Below are positions 25,921 through 34,736 of a DNA stretch of 48,877 nucleotides, piece after piece. Each line of letters opens with the position of its first letter. The first letter of the stretch is position 1. Below the pieces are notes generated by a model. That model searched no databases. It was not told the origin of the DNA and saw nothing but the letters and a program-made list of their open reading frames with translations. The stretch comes from Yoonia sp. (GTDB lineage: Bacteria > Pseudomonadota > Alphaproteobacteria > Rhodobacterales > Rhodobacteraceae): NCBI RefSeq assembly GCF_017854415.1, contig NZ_JAFMHR010000005.1, positions 1 to 48,877 of the forward strand, read 5' to 3'. The translations under genes and the position numbers were made by a program.

Positions 25921-27239
25921 TGCAAACCACATTCACCCCAGAGCAACTGACCGATCCCGCGATTGAACGGTCTAACGAAATTCTTCGCACCTGCGTGCAT
26001 TGCGGATTTTGCACAGCGACATGCCCAACCTATCAGGTGCTTGGCGATGAACTCGACAGCCCGCGTGGACGGATTTACCTGATCAAGGACATGCTTGAGA
26101 ATAACCGCAAGCCGGACGCCAAAACGGTTAAACATATTGACCGCTGCCTGTCCTGCCTTGCTTGCATGACGACCTGCCCGTCTGGCGTCCACTATATGCA
26201 TCTGGTCGATCATGCCCGTGCCTATATCGAAAAGAACTATGACCGCCCCTTTTCTGACCGCGCATTGCGTTGGGTTCTGGCGCGAATTTTACCTTATCCG
26301 ATGCGGTTTCGTGTGGCCTTGCTCGGTGCCAAAATTGGGCGTCCGTTTGCCCGTTTTATGCCAGATGCCCGCCTGCGTGCGATGTTGGAAATGGCCCCGA
26401 AAACAATCCCTCCGGTCAGCCGCAATGATGATCCGCAGACCTTTCCGGCGCAAAACAAAACCATGCGTGTGGCGCTTATGACGGGCTGTGCCCAAAAGGC
26501 GCTGAACACTGATATCAACGATGCAACGATCCGTTTACTGACCCGTCTGGGTGCCGAAGTCGTCGTGGCCGAAGGTGCAGGCTGTTGTGGCGCGTTGACC
26601 CACCACATGGGCAAGGAAAACGAAAGCCACGCGACAGCCGCGAAAAACATCAAGGCGTGGTGCAAAGAGATCGATAATGGCGGTCTAGAGGCCATTGTGA
26701 TCAATACGTCTGGTTGCGGCACAACCGTCAAAGACTATGGACATATGTTCCGCAACGATCCGCTGGCCGCTGATGCGGCACGGGTTTCTGCTATCGCGAT
26801 GGATGTCTCTGAGATCTTGATGAAGCTGGATATGCCCGAAGGTGACCATAAGGACACCAAAGTTGCCTACCACGCGGCTTGTTCGCTGCAACACGGCCAA
26901 CAGATCAAGACCTTTCCTAAGGACTTGCTGAAAAAGGCTGGGTTCACGGTTCTTGAACCGGCAGACAGCCATCTGTGCTGTGGTTCAGCGGGAACATATA
27001 ATCTGATGCAGCCCGAGATTTCCAAACAGTTAAAGGCGCGCAAAGTGCAAACCCTCGAGGCGCTGACGCCTGACATCATCTCGGCTGGTAACATCGGCTG
27101 CATGATGCAAATCGGTGGCGGAACGGATGTGCCGATTGTACACACCGTTGAATTGCTGGATTGGGCGACGGGTGGGCCCCAGCCTCCTGCACTTACCGCG
27201 CCGGGCAAGCGTGAGCCGCAAATCCCGATCTTGCGCTAG
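25920..27239 (+). CDS. glcF: Glycolate oxidase iron-sulfur subunit GlcF
   Basis: 439-residue subunit passing electrons from the flavins to the quinone pool. Two ferredoxin-type 4Fe-4S motifs: Cys25, Cys28, Cys31, Cys35 and Cys76, Cys79, Cys82, Cys86, each closing with CP. Two CCG domains follow: GAGCCGALTHHMG with its upstream CAQKALN, and HLCCGSAGTYNLM with HAACSLQHGQQ. It is the third gene of the operon; 39 bp separate it from the protease gene, which may be read through. Confidence 0.95.
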   Translation: MQTTFTPEQLTDPAIERSNEILRTCVHCGFCTATCPTYQVLGDELDSPRGRIYLIKDMLENNRKPDAKTVKHIDRCLSCLACMTTCPSGVHYMHLVDHARAYIEKNYDRPFSDRALRWVLARILPYPMRFRVALLGAKIGRPFARFMPDARLRAMLEMAPKTIPPVSRNDDPQTFPAQNKTMRVALMTGCAQKALNTDINDATIRLLTRLGAEVVVAEGAGCCGALTHHMGKENESHATAAKNIKAWCKEIDNGGLEAIVINTSGCGTTVKDYGHMFRNDPLAADAARVSAIAMDVSEILMKLDMPEGDHKDTKVAYHAACSLQHGQQIKTFPKDLLKKAGFTVLEPADSHLCCGSAGTYNLMQPEISKQLKARKVQTLEALTPDIISAGNIGCMMQIGGGTDVPIVHTVELLDWATGGPQPPALTAPGKREPQIPILR

Positions 27240-27278
27240 CGCCACAATGCTGCCCCAAGTGTCGGCCAGTTTGACAAG

Positions 27279-28103
27279 ATGAAGATTGGACTGACTCTCA
27301 AACGGCTTGGCCTTTGTCTCGCTTTCACTTGCGCCCTGAGTTTTGGGGCGCAGGCCCAACAAAGCGAGCTGGTACCTTTTCAAACTATGCAAGACAGCGA
27401 AGGTTGGGATGCAGTTGGTCGTCTTGATATTCGGGGCAAAGGGTTTTGCACGGCGGCACTGATCCGCGAACGGCTGATCCTGACAGCGGCCCACTGCCTT
27501 TACGACACGGACGGCACACGCATTGATCCCGGGCGGTTCGAATTCCGCGCGGGTTTGCGCGACGGGCGCGCAGAGGCAGAACGCAGCATATCGCGAACCA
27601 TTCCTCATCCCGCATACAGTTTCAAAGAAGACGCGACAGCGGCCCCGGCCGTCGCGCTTGATATTGCAGTGCTAGAGCTAAACCATCCTATTCGGATGAC
27701 CCGTGTACGCCCATATCAGATCGCCCCGCGCCCGTTGGCAGGTGACGAAGTGCGGGTGGTGTCTTATGGCCGTGGCCGTTCTGACGCGCCGAGCATGCAA
27801 GAGAGTTGCCGCGTAATTGGTCATGATCTTGGGGTCATTGTGATGACATGCGATGTTGAATATGGCTCAAGCGGGTCGCCGGTCTTTATGGTCGTGAACG
27901 GTGAAACACGCATCGCATCTGTCGTATCCGCGATGGCGCAATTGGATGGAGAGCGTGTTGCATTGGGCACGTCACTGGCAGGTCCGCTAAGTGATCTGTT
28001 GTCACATTACGCGACATTGGGACCCGCACGCGTGAATGGCACCCAGCGCTTTCTTGGTGGCGGTCAACGCAATGATACAGGCGCGAAGTTCATCCGCCCC
28101 TGA
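27279..28103 (+). CDS. Secreted trypsin-like (S1 family) serine protease
   Basis: 274-residue exported protease. Signal peptide about 1-27 (SFGAQAQ). The catalytic triad is complete: His72 in LTAAHC, Asp128 in LDIAVLEL and Ser198 in YGSSGSPV. Cys57-Cys73 flanks the histidine as in chymotrypsin-fold enzymes, with Cys177-Cys191 as a second likely disulfide. No PDZ domain is present, so it is not a DegP type; it resembles the short trypsin-like proteases common in Rhodobacterales. The substrate is unknown. Confidence 0.88.
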   Translation: MKIGLTLKRLGLCLAFTCALSFGAQAQQSELVPFQTMQDSEGWDAVGRLDIRGKGFCTAALIRERLILTAAHCLYDTDGTRIDPGRFEFRAGLRDGRAEAERSISRTIPHPAYSFKEDATAAPAVALDIAVLELNHPIRMTRVRPYQIAPRPLAGDEVRVVSYGRGRSDAPSMQESCRVIGHDLGVIVMTCDVEYGSSGSPVFMVVNGETRIASVVSAMAQLDGERVALGTSLAGPLSDLLSHYATLGPARVNGTQRFLGGGQRNDTGAKFIRP

Positions 28104-28107
28104 CCCT

Positions 28108-28136
28108 CTTGAAAGACGCGAAATTCCTTCCCACAT
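28108..28136 (+). promoter_or_regulatory. Candidate heat-shock (RpoH) promoter of hsp20
   Basis: CTTGAAA (28108-28114) followed after 15 nt by CCCACAT (28130-28136). This resembles the sigma-32 pattern CTTGAAA-N(13-15)-CCCCATnT and lies directly before the UTR of a small heat-shock gene. The match at -10 is imperfect. Confidence 0.5.
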
Positions 28137-28145
28137 AACAGTCAT

Positions 28146-28227
28146 CGGGATGCCATTGATGGGTCCCGTGTCGAACGGCCTGTCCCCTATGGGAAGGCTA
28201 CATATTGTTATCGCTTAAGAAAAGGAT
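28146..28227 (+). ncRNA. Possible ROSE-like RNA thermometer in the hsp20 5' UTR
   Basis: The leader carries three successive hairpins. The first is CGGGA/TCCCG (28146-28150/28164-28168) with an inner CCA/TGG pairing. The second is GCCT(g)TCCC/GGGAAGGC (28178-28198) with a CTAT loop. The last contains UCGCU (28211-28215), which matches the U(U/C)GCU motif that opposes the Shine-Dalgarno in ROSE elements, facing AAGGA (28222-28226), with an apposed G-G. This layout fits ROSE thermometers of alphaproteobacterial hsp20 genes. The fold is by eye only. Confidence 0.48.
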
Positions 28228-28234
28228 GACCCAA

Positions 28235-28702
28235 ATGCGTGCATTTGACCTAACACCACTTTACCGCGCCACCGTTGGCTTTGACCAAGTTGCTGATCTG
28301 ATGGATCGCGCCCTTGCCAATGATGTCGGCCAGACGACCTATCCACCTTACAATATCGAGAAAACAGACGACGACGCATGGCGTATTTCCATCGCCGTTG
28401 CTGGGTTCTCTGACGATGATCTTGCGATCGAAGTCAAGGATCGTGGCCTGAATGTCACCGGCCGCAAATCCGCTGACGAGGCAGAACGTACCTACCTGCA
28501 CCGTGGCATCGCGACCCGCGCGTTTGAACGCCGCTTTCACTTGGCCGACCACGTGAAAGTCACCGGAGCGGGCCACGAAAATGGCATGCTGCACATAGAC
28601 CTGACCCGCGAAGTGCCAGAGGCACTGAAACCGCGCCGCATCGCTATTTCTTCGGATACGAAGAAAGATGCGAATTTGGTTGAGGCGAAGTCGGTTAACT
28701 AA
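28235..28702 (+). CDS. Small heat-shock protein, Hsp20/IbpA family
   Basis: 155-residue alpha-crystallin-type holdase. The N-terminus MRAFDLTPLYRATVGFDQV is IbpA-like; the crystallin domain runs from about YNIEKTDDDAWRISIAVAGF to GMLHIDLTREVPE, with HRGIATRAFERRFHLADHV in the middle. The C-terminal PRRIAI carries the I/V-x-I/V-type motif used in oligomer assembly. ATG 28235 lies 8 nt after AAAAGGA; ATG 28226 directly abuts that sequence. A heat-shock-like promoter and a structured leader lie upstream and a strong terminator follows, so it appears to be a stand-alone heat-inducible gene. Confidence 0.92.
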   Translation: MRAFDLTPLYRATVGFDQVADLMDRALANDVGQTTYPPYNIEKTDDDAWRISIAVAGFSDDDLAIEVKDRGLNVTGRKSADEAERTYLHRGIATRAFERRFHLADHVKVTGAGHENGMLHIDLTREVPEALKPRRIAISSDTKKDANLVEAKSVN

Positions 28703-28725
28703 GTTTCGACTGTTGTGAGAATGAG

Positions 28726-28755
28726 CGCGTCACCTGAAAGGGTGGCGCGTTTTTT
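28726..28755 (+). terminator. Rho-independent terminator of hsp20
   Basis: 9-bp stem CGCGTCACC (28726-28734) / GGTGGCGCG (28741-28749; one G-T pair) with a TGAAAG loop, followed by T6 (28750-28755). Confidence 0.9.
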
Positions 28756-28784
28756 GTTGGGCGCAAAACGCTTGGATCATAAGC

Positions 28785-29234
28785 TTATAATTGGGCTACC
28801 CGCATGATATCGTCCAAGAATGCTTGAACTGTCTTTTCCGGACTATCAAAAACACCTGAAATTGCTAAATCAATCGCATCCCAGTGTGAAGCAAATGGTG
28901 CCAAGAATTCAGGAGCATCCACTTTTTGTGAAAGCACATAGAGGTGTTTCGCTAAGTTTGATGCTTCGGCGGGTGACAAACTCTGAACAGACGACAATCG
29001 TTCAAACAGTTTCAAGACAACTGAGCGGAAATCAGCATTCCTTGACAGTATGTTCAAATGCGAAAGTGCATCAGGAGCACCCTTGGCAAGGGATAAGTCA
29101 ATCAGCGCGTCACTCAAAGTATCTGAGCATATGATTACCTGATCCGCCCAACTGACAGCGTCTGACAAATCGGCGTATCCCCAAGAAATCGCCAGAGCAA
29201 GCGCGCCTGCTTCTATTTCATGAGCTTCAGTCAT
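28785..29234 (-). CDS. Hypothetical protein downstream of polA
   Basis: 149-residue soluble, mostly helical protein with no recognised domain. It is acidic, with segments ALALAISWGYADLSDAVSWA, CSDTLSDALIDLSLAKGAP and FASHWDAIDLAISGVFD. Hand counts over two 60-base lines give 43-45% G+C, against 57% for a neighbouring polA line, suggesting a different origin. ATG 29234 was chosen; the frame extends to 29321 into polA without gain. It lies 40 bp after polA on the same strand and could share its transcript. The short length, composition and isolated location might fit an immunity-type or recently acquired gene, but nothing in the sequence shows this. Confidence 0.6.
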   Translation of the reverse strand: MTEAHEIEAGALALAISWGYADLSDAVSWADQVIICSDTLSDALIDLSLAKGAPDALSHLNILSRNADFRSVVLKLFERLSSVQSLSPAEASNLAKHLYVLSQKVDAPEFLAPFASHWDAIDLAISGVFDSPEKTVQAFLDDIMRVAQL

Positions 29235-29274
29235 TTGAGACTGCTGCCCCGCGTCAGGCAACCTTGCGAACACA

Positions 29275-32067
29275 CTAATGCGCCTCAGCCCAATTCGCAC
29301 CCTGCCCTGCATCCACCGCAAGCTTCACATCCAGCTTCACCGCCGGATCGCTTGCGTTTTCCATGACCTCACGCGCAGCATCAATCAGTGTATCAACCGC
29401 GCCTTCTTCGACCTCAAAGATCAGTTCATCGTGGACCTGTAGCAACATCTTGGCGGGTATGCCCGCTATCGCCGCAGGCATACGGATCATTGCGCGCCGG
29501 ATCACATCAGCCGCCGTTCCTTGGATCGGCGCGTTGATGGCCGCACGTTTGGCGAAACCGGCTTGCGGGCCTTTCGCATCAATCTGTGGCGTGTTGATCC
29601 TACGACCAAACAACGTCTCCACATATTTATGCTCTTTCGCAAAAGCGACAGTGTCATCCATATATTTGCGAATGCCGGGGAAGCGTTCGAAATAACGGTC
29701 AATAAACCCCTGCGCTTCGCCGCGCGGAATGCGTAGGTTGCGGGCCAGACCAAAGCCGGAAATGCCATAGATCACACCAAAGTTGATGGCCTTGGCCTGA
29801 CGGCGCACGTCCGGTGTCATCTCGCCCAATGGTACGCCGAACATCTCTGACGCGGTCATGGCGTGGATGTCGATACCGTCTAAAAACGCCTGTTTCAGCG
29901 CGTCAATGCCCGCGACATGCGCCAAGATGCGCAACTCGATCTGGCTATAATCAAGGCTAACAATGACTTTACCTTCGTCTGCAATGAACGCCTCGCGAAT
30001 GCGCCGCCCTTCCTCGGAGCGGACAGGAATGTTCTGCAAATTGGGGTCGGTCGATGCCAGCCGTCCCGTGTTCGCGCCCGCAATAGAATAAGATGTGTGA
30101 ACGCGGCCAGTATCCGGATTGATGTGTTCCTGAAGCGCGTCTGTGTAGGTTGATTTCAGCTTTGCTAACTGCCGCCAATCCAATACGCGGCCAGGCAATT
30201 CGTGTTCAGTTGCAAGGTCTTCAAGAATATCCGCACCTGTCGCATAGGCACCCGTCTTGCCTTTTTTCCCGCCGGGCAGACCCATTTCGTCAAACAGAAT
30301 TTCGCCCAGTTGCTTGGGCGATCCGACGTTAAATGGCCGCCCCGCCATTTCCTGAATTTCCGCCTCTAGCCCTGCCATTTTTTGGGCAAACGCATTCGAC
30401 ATCCGGCTCAATGTATCGCGGTCTACCTTGATGCCGTTGCGTTCCATCTGCGCAAGCACAGGCACCAACGGACGCTCCATCGTCTCGTACACGGTCGTCA
30501 CGCGGTTCACATGCAACAGCGGTTTGAATTTCTGCCAAAGGCGTAGCGTGATATCGGCGTCTTCTGCCGCATATTTCACAGCCTCATCAATCGGTACACG
30601 GTCAAAGGTGATGGCCGATTTCCCTACGCCAAGCAGCGGTTTGATCGGGATCGGTGTATGGCCCAGATATTCCTGCGACAGCGTATCCATGCCATGATTA
30701 TGCAGTCCTGCATTCATCGCATAAGACATCAACATCGTGTCATCGATCGGATCAACGGTCACATCCTGACGCGCAAGAATCTTGGCGTCATACTTCATGT
30801 TTTGCCCGATTTTGATGATCGCAGGGTCTTCAAGAACAGGTTTTAGCAGCGCCAGACACTCCGCGAAATTCATTTGCCCCTCGGCCAGATCATCAGATCC
30901 GAACAAGTCATCAGAGGATGCCGATTTGTGGATCAAAGGGATGTAGCAGGCCTGCCCCGCCTCAACACAAAGCGAAATCCCGACCAAATCGGCGGTCATA
31001 TCATTCAGGCCAGTGGTTTCGGTATCAACGGCCACATAACCACGTTCGCGGATGCGGTTGATCCACACCTGCAAAGCAGCGGCATCACGTACGCATTCGT
31101 AATTGTCTGGAGTGAAATCCACCGCCTCTGGAGCGGCGACATCGGCCACCGATGCCGCGATCTCAATCTCGGGCGCCTTAATGCCTAGCTTGTCCGCGAT
31201 CCGCTTGGTCACCGTGCGGAATTCCATTTCGGCAAGGAACCCCAGCAAAACTTCTGGGTCAGGGTCACGAACTTCAAGGTCATCAAGCGTAAAGTCTAGC
31301 TTCATATCACAATCAAGCTGCACAAGGCGCTTAGACAGCTCGATCTGGGCACGGTTATCAATCAGTGACTCGCGGCGTTTAGGTTGCTTGATCTCGCTTG
31401 CGCGGTCCAACAACGTTTCAAGATCGCCGTATTCATTGATCAATAAAGCCGCCGTTTTAATCCCAATTCCGGGCGCACCAGGCACGTTATCGACGGAATC
31501 GCCCGCAAGGGCCTGTACATCGACAACTCGGTCTGGGCGCACGCCAAATTTCTCGACCACGCCTTCACTATCAATGAGCTTGTTCTTCATCGGGTCGAGC
31601 ATATCAACTCCGTCACCAACCAACTGCATCAAGTCCTTGTCGGACGATACAATCGTCACGCGTCCACCCGCATTACGACCTTGGTGTGCGAGCGTGGCAA
31701 TGATGTCGTCAGCTTCAAAGCCTTCAACTTCTTCGCAAGCGATGTTGAACGCCTTTGTGGCCACACGGGTTAGCGGCATTTGTGGGCGCAAATCCTCGGG
31801 CATTGCATCGCGGTTGGCTTTGTACTGGTCATACATGTCGTTGCGAAACGTATGACTGCCCTTGTCGAAAATCACGGCAACATGCGTCGCTGCACCCTCG
31901 CCATTGTTGCCGTCAATATAGCGCTGCAGCATATTTACAAAGCCGCTGACCGCACCCACAGGCAAGCCGTCAGACTTGCGCGTTAGCGGGGGCAGCGCGT
32001 GATAGGCCCGAAAAATAAACGCTGATCCGTCGATCAGATGCAGATGACAGCCTTTGCCGAACGCCAT
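29275..32067 (-). CDS. polA: DNA polymerase I
   Basis: 930-residue repair and Okazaki-fragment polymerase with all three domains. The 5' nuclease is at the N-terminus (HLIDGSAFIFRAYHA, VEGFEADDIIATLA, GDSVDNVPGAPGIG). The proofreading 3'-5' exonuclease has its DxE site in VDTETTGLND, so proofreading is probably active. The polymerase carries motif A DYSQIELRILAH, motif B RRQAKAINFGVIYG and motif C QVHDELIFEVE. ATG 32067 follows AGGGGG by 7 nt; the frame extends ten codons further without support. Confidence 0.97.
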   Translation of the reverse strand: MAFGKGCHLHLIDGSAFIFRAYHALPPLTRKSDGLPVGAVSGFVNMLQRYIDGNNGEGAATHVAVIFDKGSHTFRNDMYDQYKANRDAMPEDLRPQMPLTRVATKAFNIACEEVEGFEADDIIATLAHQGRNAGGRVTIVSSDKDLMQLVGDGVDMLDPMKNKLIDSEGVVEKFGVRPDRVVDVQALAGDSVDNVPGAPGIGIKTAALLINEYGDLETLLDRASEIKQPKRRESLIDNRAQIELSKRLVQLDCDMKLDFTLDDLEVRDPDPEVLLGFLAEMEFRTVTKRIADKLGIKAPEIEIAASVADVAAPEAVDFTPDNYECVRDAAALQVWINRIRERGYVAVDTETTGLNDMTADLVGISLCVEAGQACYIPLIHKSASSDDLFGSDDLAEGQMNFAECLALLKPVLEDPAIIKIGQNMKYDAKILARQDVTVDPIDDTMLMSYAMNAGLHNHGMDTLSQEYLGHTPIPIKPLLGVGKSAITFDRVPIDEAVKYAAEDADITLRLWQKFKPLLHVNRVTTVYETMERPLVPVLAQMERNGIKVDRDTLSRMSNAFAQKMAGLEAEIQEMAGRPFNVGSPKQLGEILFDEMGLPGGKKGKTGAYATGADILEDLATEHELPGRVLDWRQLAKLKSTYTDALQEHINPDTGRVHTSYSIAGANTGRLASTDPNLQNIPVRSEEGRRIREAFIADEGKVIVSLDYSQIELRILAHVAGIDALKQAFLDGIDIHAMTASEMFGVPLGEMTPDVRRQAKAINFGVIYGISGFGLARNLRIPRGEAQGFIDRYFERFPGIRKYMDDTVAFAKEHKYVETLFGRRINTPQIDAKGPQAGFAKRAAINAPIQGTAADVIRRAMIRMPAAIAGIPAKMLLQVHDELIFEVEEGAVDTLIDAAREVMENASDPAVKLDVKLAVDAGQGANWAEAH

Positions 32068-32120
32068 GGTGGACCCCCTAAGATGCGTTTCCAACACCTA
32101 TACGCGGGGGCCACCCCGGT

Positions 32121-33032
32121 CTAGTGCGCGGCCTGAATGAAGGTCCCGTTTTGCAGGTCTTTCATCGCTTGGCGTAACTCGGCCTGCGTATTCATCACAA
32201 TCGGGCCGTGCCATGCGACAGGTTCCTGAATAGGGCGGCCAGCGACCAACAGGAAACGCACACCTTCGGGGCCAGCCTGCACGGTGACTTCGTCGCCATT
32301 GCCAAATCGCACCAACGTGCGGTTTCCAGTCATATCGCGAATATTCAATTCTTGACCCGCGACTTCTTTTTCGACGCGGACCCCAATCGGATTAGCTGCA
32401 TCAACAAAGCTTCCGGCCCCTGAAAAGACATAAGCAAAAGCGTTGGCACGGGTATCCACCGGCAAGGTTTTGCGGCCATTTGGCGGGATCGATACGTCGA
32501 GATACAGGGGATCTGCCGCGATCCCGTCCACGGGCCCAGTTTTGCCCCAGAATTTACCCGTGATTATCTTCACCCGGGTCCCGTCATCATCGATGATCTC
32601 GGGGACATCGCCACCTGCGATATCTTGATAGCGAGGTGCAGTCATTTTCAAAGAAGACGGCAGATTAGCCCAAAGCTGGAACCCATGCATCTGACCGGCC
32701 GCATTTCCCTTTGGCATTTCTTGATGCAAAATACCCGACCCAGAGGTCATCCACTGTACAGATCCGGCACCCAATGTCCCGTGATTGCCCAGCGAATCGC
32801 CATGTTCGACTTCGCCCTCAAGAACGTAGGTAATCGTCTCGATCCCGCGGTGCGGATGCCAGGGAAATCCGCGCTCGTAATGTTCGGGAATATCGTTGCG
32901 GAAATCATCCAGCAACAAGAATGGATCGCTTTGCGAGGGATCACCAAAGCCAAAGACGCGGTGCAAATGCACGCCAGCGCCCTCCATCGTGGGTTGGGCG
33001 TGGGTTGTTTGGGTGACTGGGCGGAATGTCAT
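32121..33032 (-). CDS. Pirin family protein
   Basis: 303-residue bicupin of the pirin family. Iron ligands are visible in the N-terminal cupin: HPHRGIET gives two His, and SGSGILHQEMP a His and a Glu. The C-terminal cupin (from about 165) lacks a full metal site, as is usual. Bacterial pirins have been described as quercetinases or as regulators by protein contact; which applies cannot be told. AAGGAG 6 nt upstream supports the start. It lies upstream of polA on the same strand with about 50 bp between, possibly co-transcribed. Confidence 0.9.
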   Translation of the reverse strand: MTFRPVTQTTHAQPTMEGAGVHLHRVFGFGDPSQSDPFLLLDDFRNDIPEHYERGFPWHPHRGIETITYVLEGEVEHGDSLGNHGTLGAGSVQWMTSGSGILHQEMPKGNAAGQMHGFQLWANLPSSLKMTAPRYQDIAGGDVPEIIDDDGTRVKIITGKFWGKTGPVDGIAADPLYLDVSIPPNGRKTLPVDTRANAFAYVFSGAGSFVDAANPIGVRVEKEVAGQELNIRDMTGNRTLVRFGNGDEVTVQAGPEGVRFLLVAGRPIQEPVAWHGPIVMNTQAELRQAMKDLQNGTFIQAAH

Positions 33033-33120
33033 GACATGCTCCTTAACTGGTTAAGAAGCATATAGCGCAGGCAGTGCTGTGCGAAAACGCGCAGCAGCGA
33101 ACAATCTGTGTGCGGACGTG

Positions 33121-33300
33121 TTAGACTTTGCCTTCAAAATCCTTGTGCACCAACTTGGCATCACAATAGGGGCATTCAATCCAGCCATGCTCACTAGGAA
33201 TTTGCAGCCAGACACGCGGATGACCCAACGCGCCGCCGCCGCCATCACAGGCCACGCGCCACTCATGAACGATCTTTGTCTCGGGTGCGGGTGTGGACAT
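33121..33300 (-). CDS. Zinc-finger domain protein (zf-CHCC, NDUFS6-like)
   Basis: 59-residue protein with a Cys-His-Cys-Cys zinc site: VACDGGGGALGHPRVWLQ supplies Cys and His, ECPYCDAKL the last two Cys. This is the zf-CHCC fold shared with the mitochondrial complex I accessory subunit NDUFS6; alphaproteobacterial homologues are stand-alone small proteins thought to relate to complex I. The start at 33300 (MSTPAPETK) gives the normal size; the frame open to 33372 reaches across the next gene's start region. Confidence 0.85.
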   Translation of the reverse strand: MSTPAPETKIVHEWRVACDGGGGALGHPRVWLQIPSEHGWIECPYCDAKLVHKDFEGKV

Positions 33301-33386
33301 GATTTCCCCTGTCTGGTTGCCGTGGGCCAGTGCCCAGCTTAGATGAGGGTGAACATACCGCAGGTGCGGCACGGGGGAAAGACGGC

Positions 33387-34316
33387 ATGACCGACAATGC
33401 GATAGAAATTCAGGGGCTAAAAAAGACCTATGCGGCGACTAAACGCAGCGAAGCAAAAGAAGCGCTAAAGGGCATCGACCTGAACATTCCGCGCGGATCG
33501 ATCTTTGGCTTGCTAGGGCCAAATGGCGCGGGAAAATCTACACTCATCAATATCTTGGCCGGTCTCGTCGTCAAAACTGCCGGAAGCGTGAAAATTTGGG
33601 GGTTTGACCAAGACAAAAACCCGCGCCAATCCCGCGCCGCCATCGGGATCATGCCGCAAGAACCGCATCTTGACCCGTTCTTTACCCCTGCCGGATCCCT
33701 CGATGTGCAAGCTGGACTGTATGGCGTGCCCAAATCACAGCGCAAGACAGCCGAAATCCTTGAACTCATCGGCTTGACCGACAAAGCGAATGCCTACGCA
33801 AGGTCTTTGTCCGGAGGCATGCGCAGACGACTTTTGCTGGGCAAGGCACTTGTACACTCGCCCCAAATCCTTGTGCTTGACGAACCCACTGCTGGTGTCG
33901 ACATCGAATTGCGTAATCTGCTGTGGCAGAATGTGCGCAAGTTGAACGAGGGCGGTATGACGATCATTCTGACGACCCACTACCTCGAAGAAGCCGAAGA
34001 GATGTGCGACGACATCGCGATCATCAACCACGGTGAAGTCATCATCCGCGACAGCACCAAAAACTTGCTGGGCCGTCTCGACAGTAAAACGCTGGTGATT
34101 ACACCTGATGCAGACGCCGAAATGCCCGCCCTGCCAGACACGATCACGGGCAAAAAACAGGCGGACGGCACGCTGAGCTTTACCTACCAAACGGGTGTCA
34201 CGCCCGCAGATCAAGTTTTGTCATTGGTACGCGACGCCGGCATCACAATCAAAGACGTCAAAACCCAAGAAGCCCACCTCGAAGACGTCTTCTTATCGCT
34301 GACGTCAGGCCGCTAA
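33387..34316 (+). CDS. ABC transporter ATP-binding protein (ABC-2 / DrrA-CcmA type)
   Basis: 309-residue ATPase. Walker A is GPNGAGKS (44-51), Q-loop Gln91, signature LSGGM (141-145), Walker B ILVLDEP (161-167), H-loop in TTHYLEEAEEM. The C-terminal accessory region (from about 220) ends in EAHLEDVFLSLT, the hallmark of DrrA-like exporters. No permease gene is adjacent: the downstream gene converges. The membrane partner must be elsewhere or lost. ATG 33387 follows GGGAAAG; the earlier in-frame start at 33330 overlaps the divergent zinc-finger gene's leader. Confidence 0.9.
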   Translation: MTDNAIEIQGLKKTYAATKRSEAKEALKGIDLNIPRGSIFGLLGPNGAGKSTLINILAGLVVKTAGSVKIWGFDQDKNPRQSRAAIGIMPQEPHLDPFFTPAGSLDVQAGLYGVPKSQRKTAEILELIGLTDKANAYARSLSGGMRRRLLLGKALVHSPQILVLDEPTAGVDIELRNLLWQNVRKLNEGGMTIILTTHYLEEAEEMCDDIAIINHGEVIIRDSTKNLLGRLDSKTLVITPDADAEMPALPDTITGKKQADGTLSFTYQTGVTPADQVLSLVRDAGITIKDVKTQEAHLEDVFLSLTSGR

Positions 34317-34365
34317 CGCCCCAACTTCTTTTTCCAAGATAAACTTCCGCCTGAGGCAGCGCAGT

Positions 34366-34728
34366 TTAATCTGCCAACATGCGCCCCAAAGGACGACCGC
34401 CCAAAATATGCATGTGATAATGCGGCACATCTTGCACGCCGTGCACCCGCGTATTGGACACGCCGCGAAAGCCGTCCACTAGACCTGAAATACGGCAAAC
34501 CTCTGCAACCGCTTGGAAAAACCCAGCTTGCTCTTCTGCAGATGCATCACGGGCAAAGTGGTCCAAACTCATATAGGCACCTTTGGGAATGACCAAAACA
34601 TGCACCGGAGCTTGGGGCGCGATGTCCTCGAATGCCAATGCAAAATCGTTCTCGTAGACTGTCCTGTTCGGAATTTCACCGCGCAGGATTTTGGCAAAAA
34701 TGTTCTGATCGTCGTAAATAAATTCCAT
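34366..34728 (-). CDS. HIT family nucleotide hydrolase/transferase (HINT-like)
   Basis: 120-residue histidine-triad protein. The active-site HYHMHILGG (103-111) carries the three histidines; IFAKILRGEIP near the N-terminus and HVLVIPKGAYMSL are conserved HINT features. It probably hydrolyses adenosine phosphoramidates. GAGGA 6 nt before ATG 34728 fixes the start, 8 bp after the stop of the glycosyltransferase gene, so the two are probably co-transcribed. Confidence 0.92.
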   Translation of the reverse strand: MEFIYDDQNIFAKILRGEIPNRTVYENDFALAFEDIAPQAPVHVLVIPKGAYMSLDHFARDASAEEQAGFFQAVAEVCRISGLVDGFRGVSNTRVHGVQDVPHYHMHILGGRPLGRMLAD

Positions 34729-34736
34729 CGGGTTCC

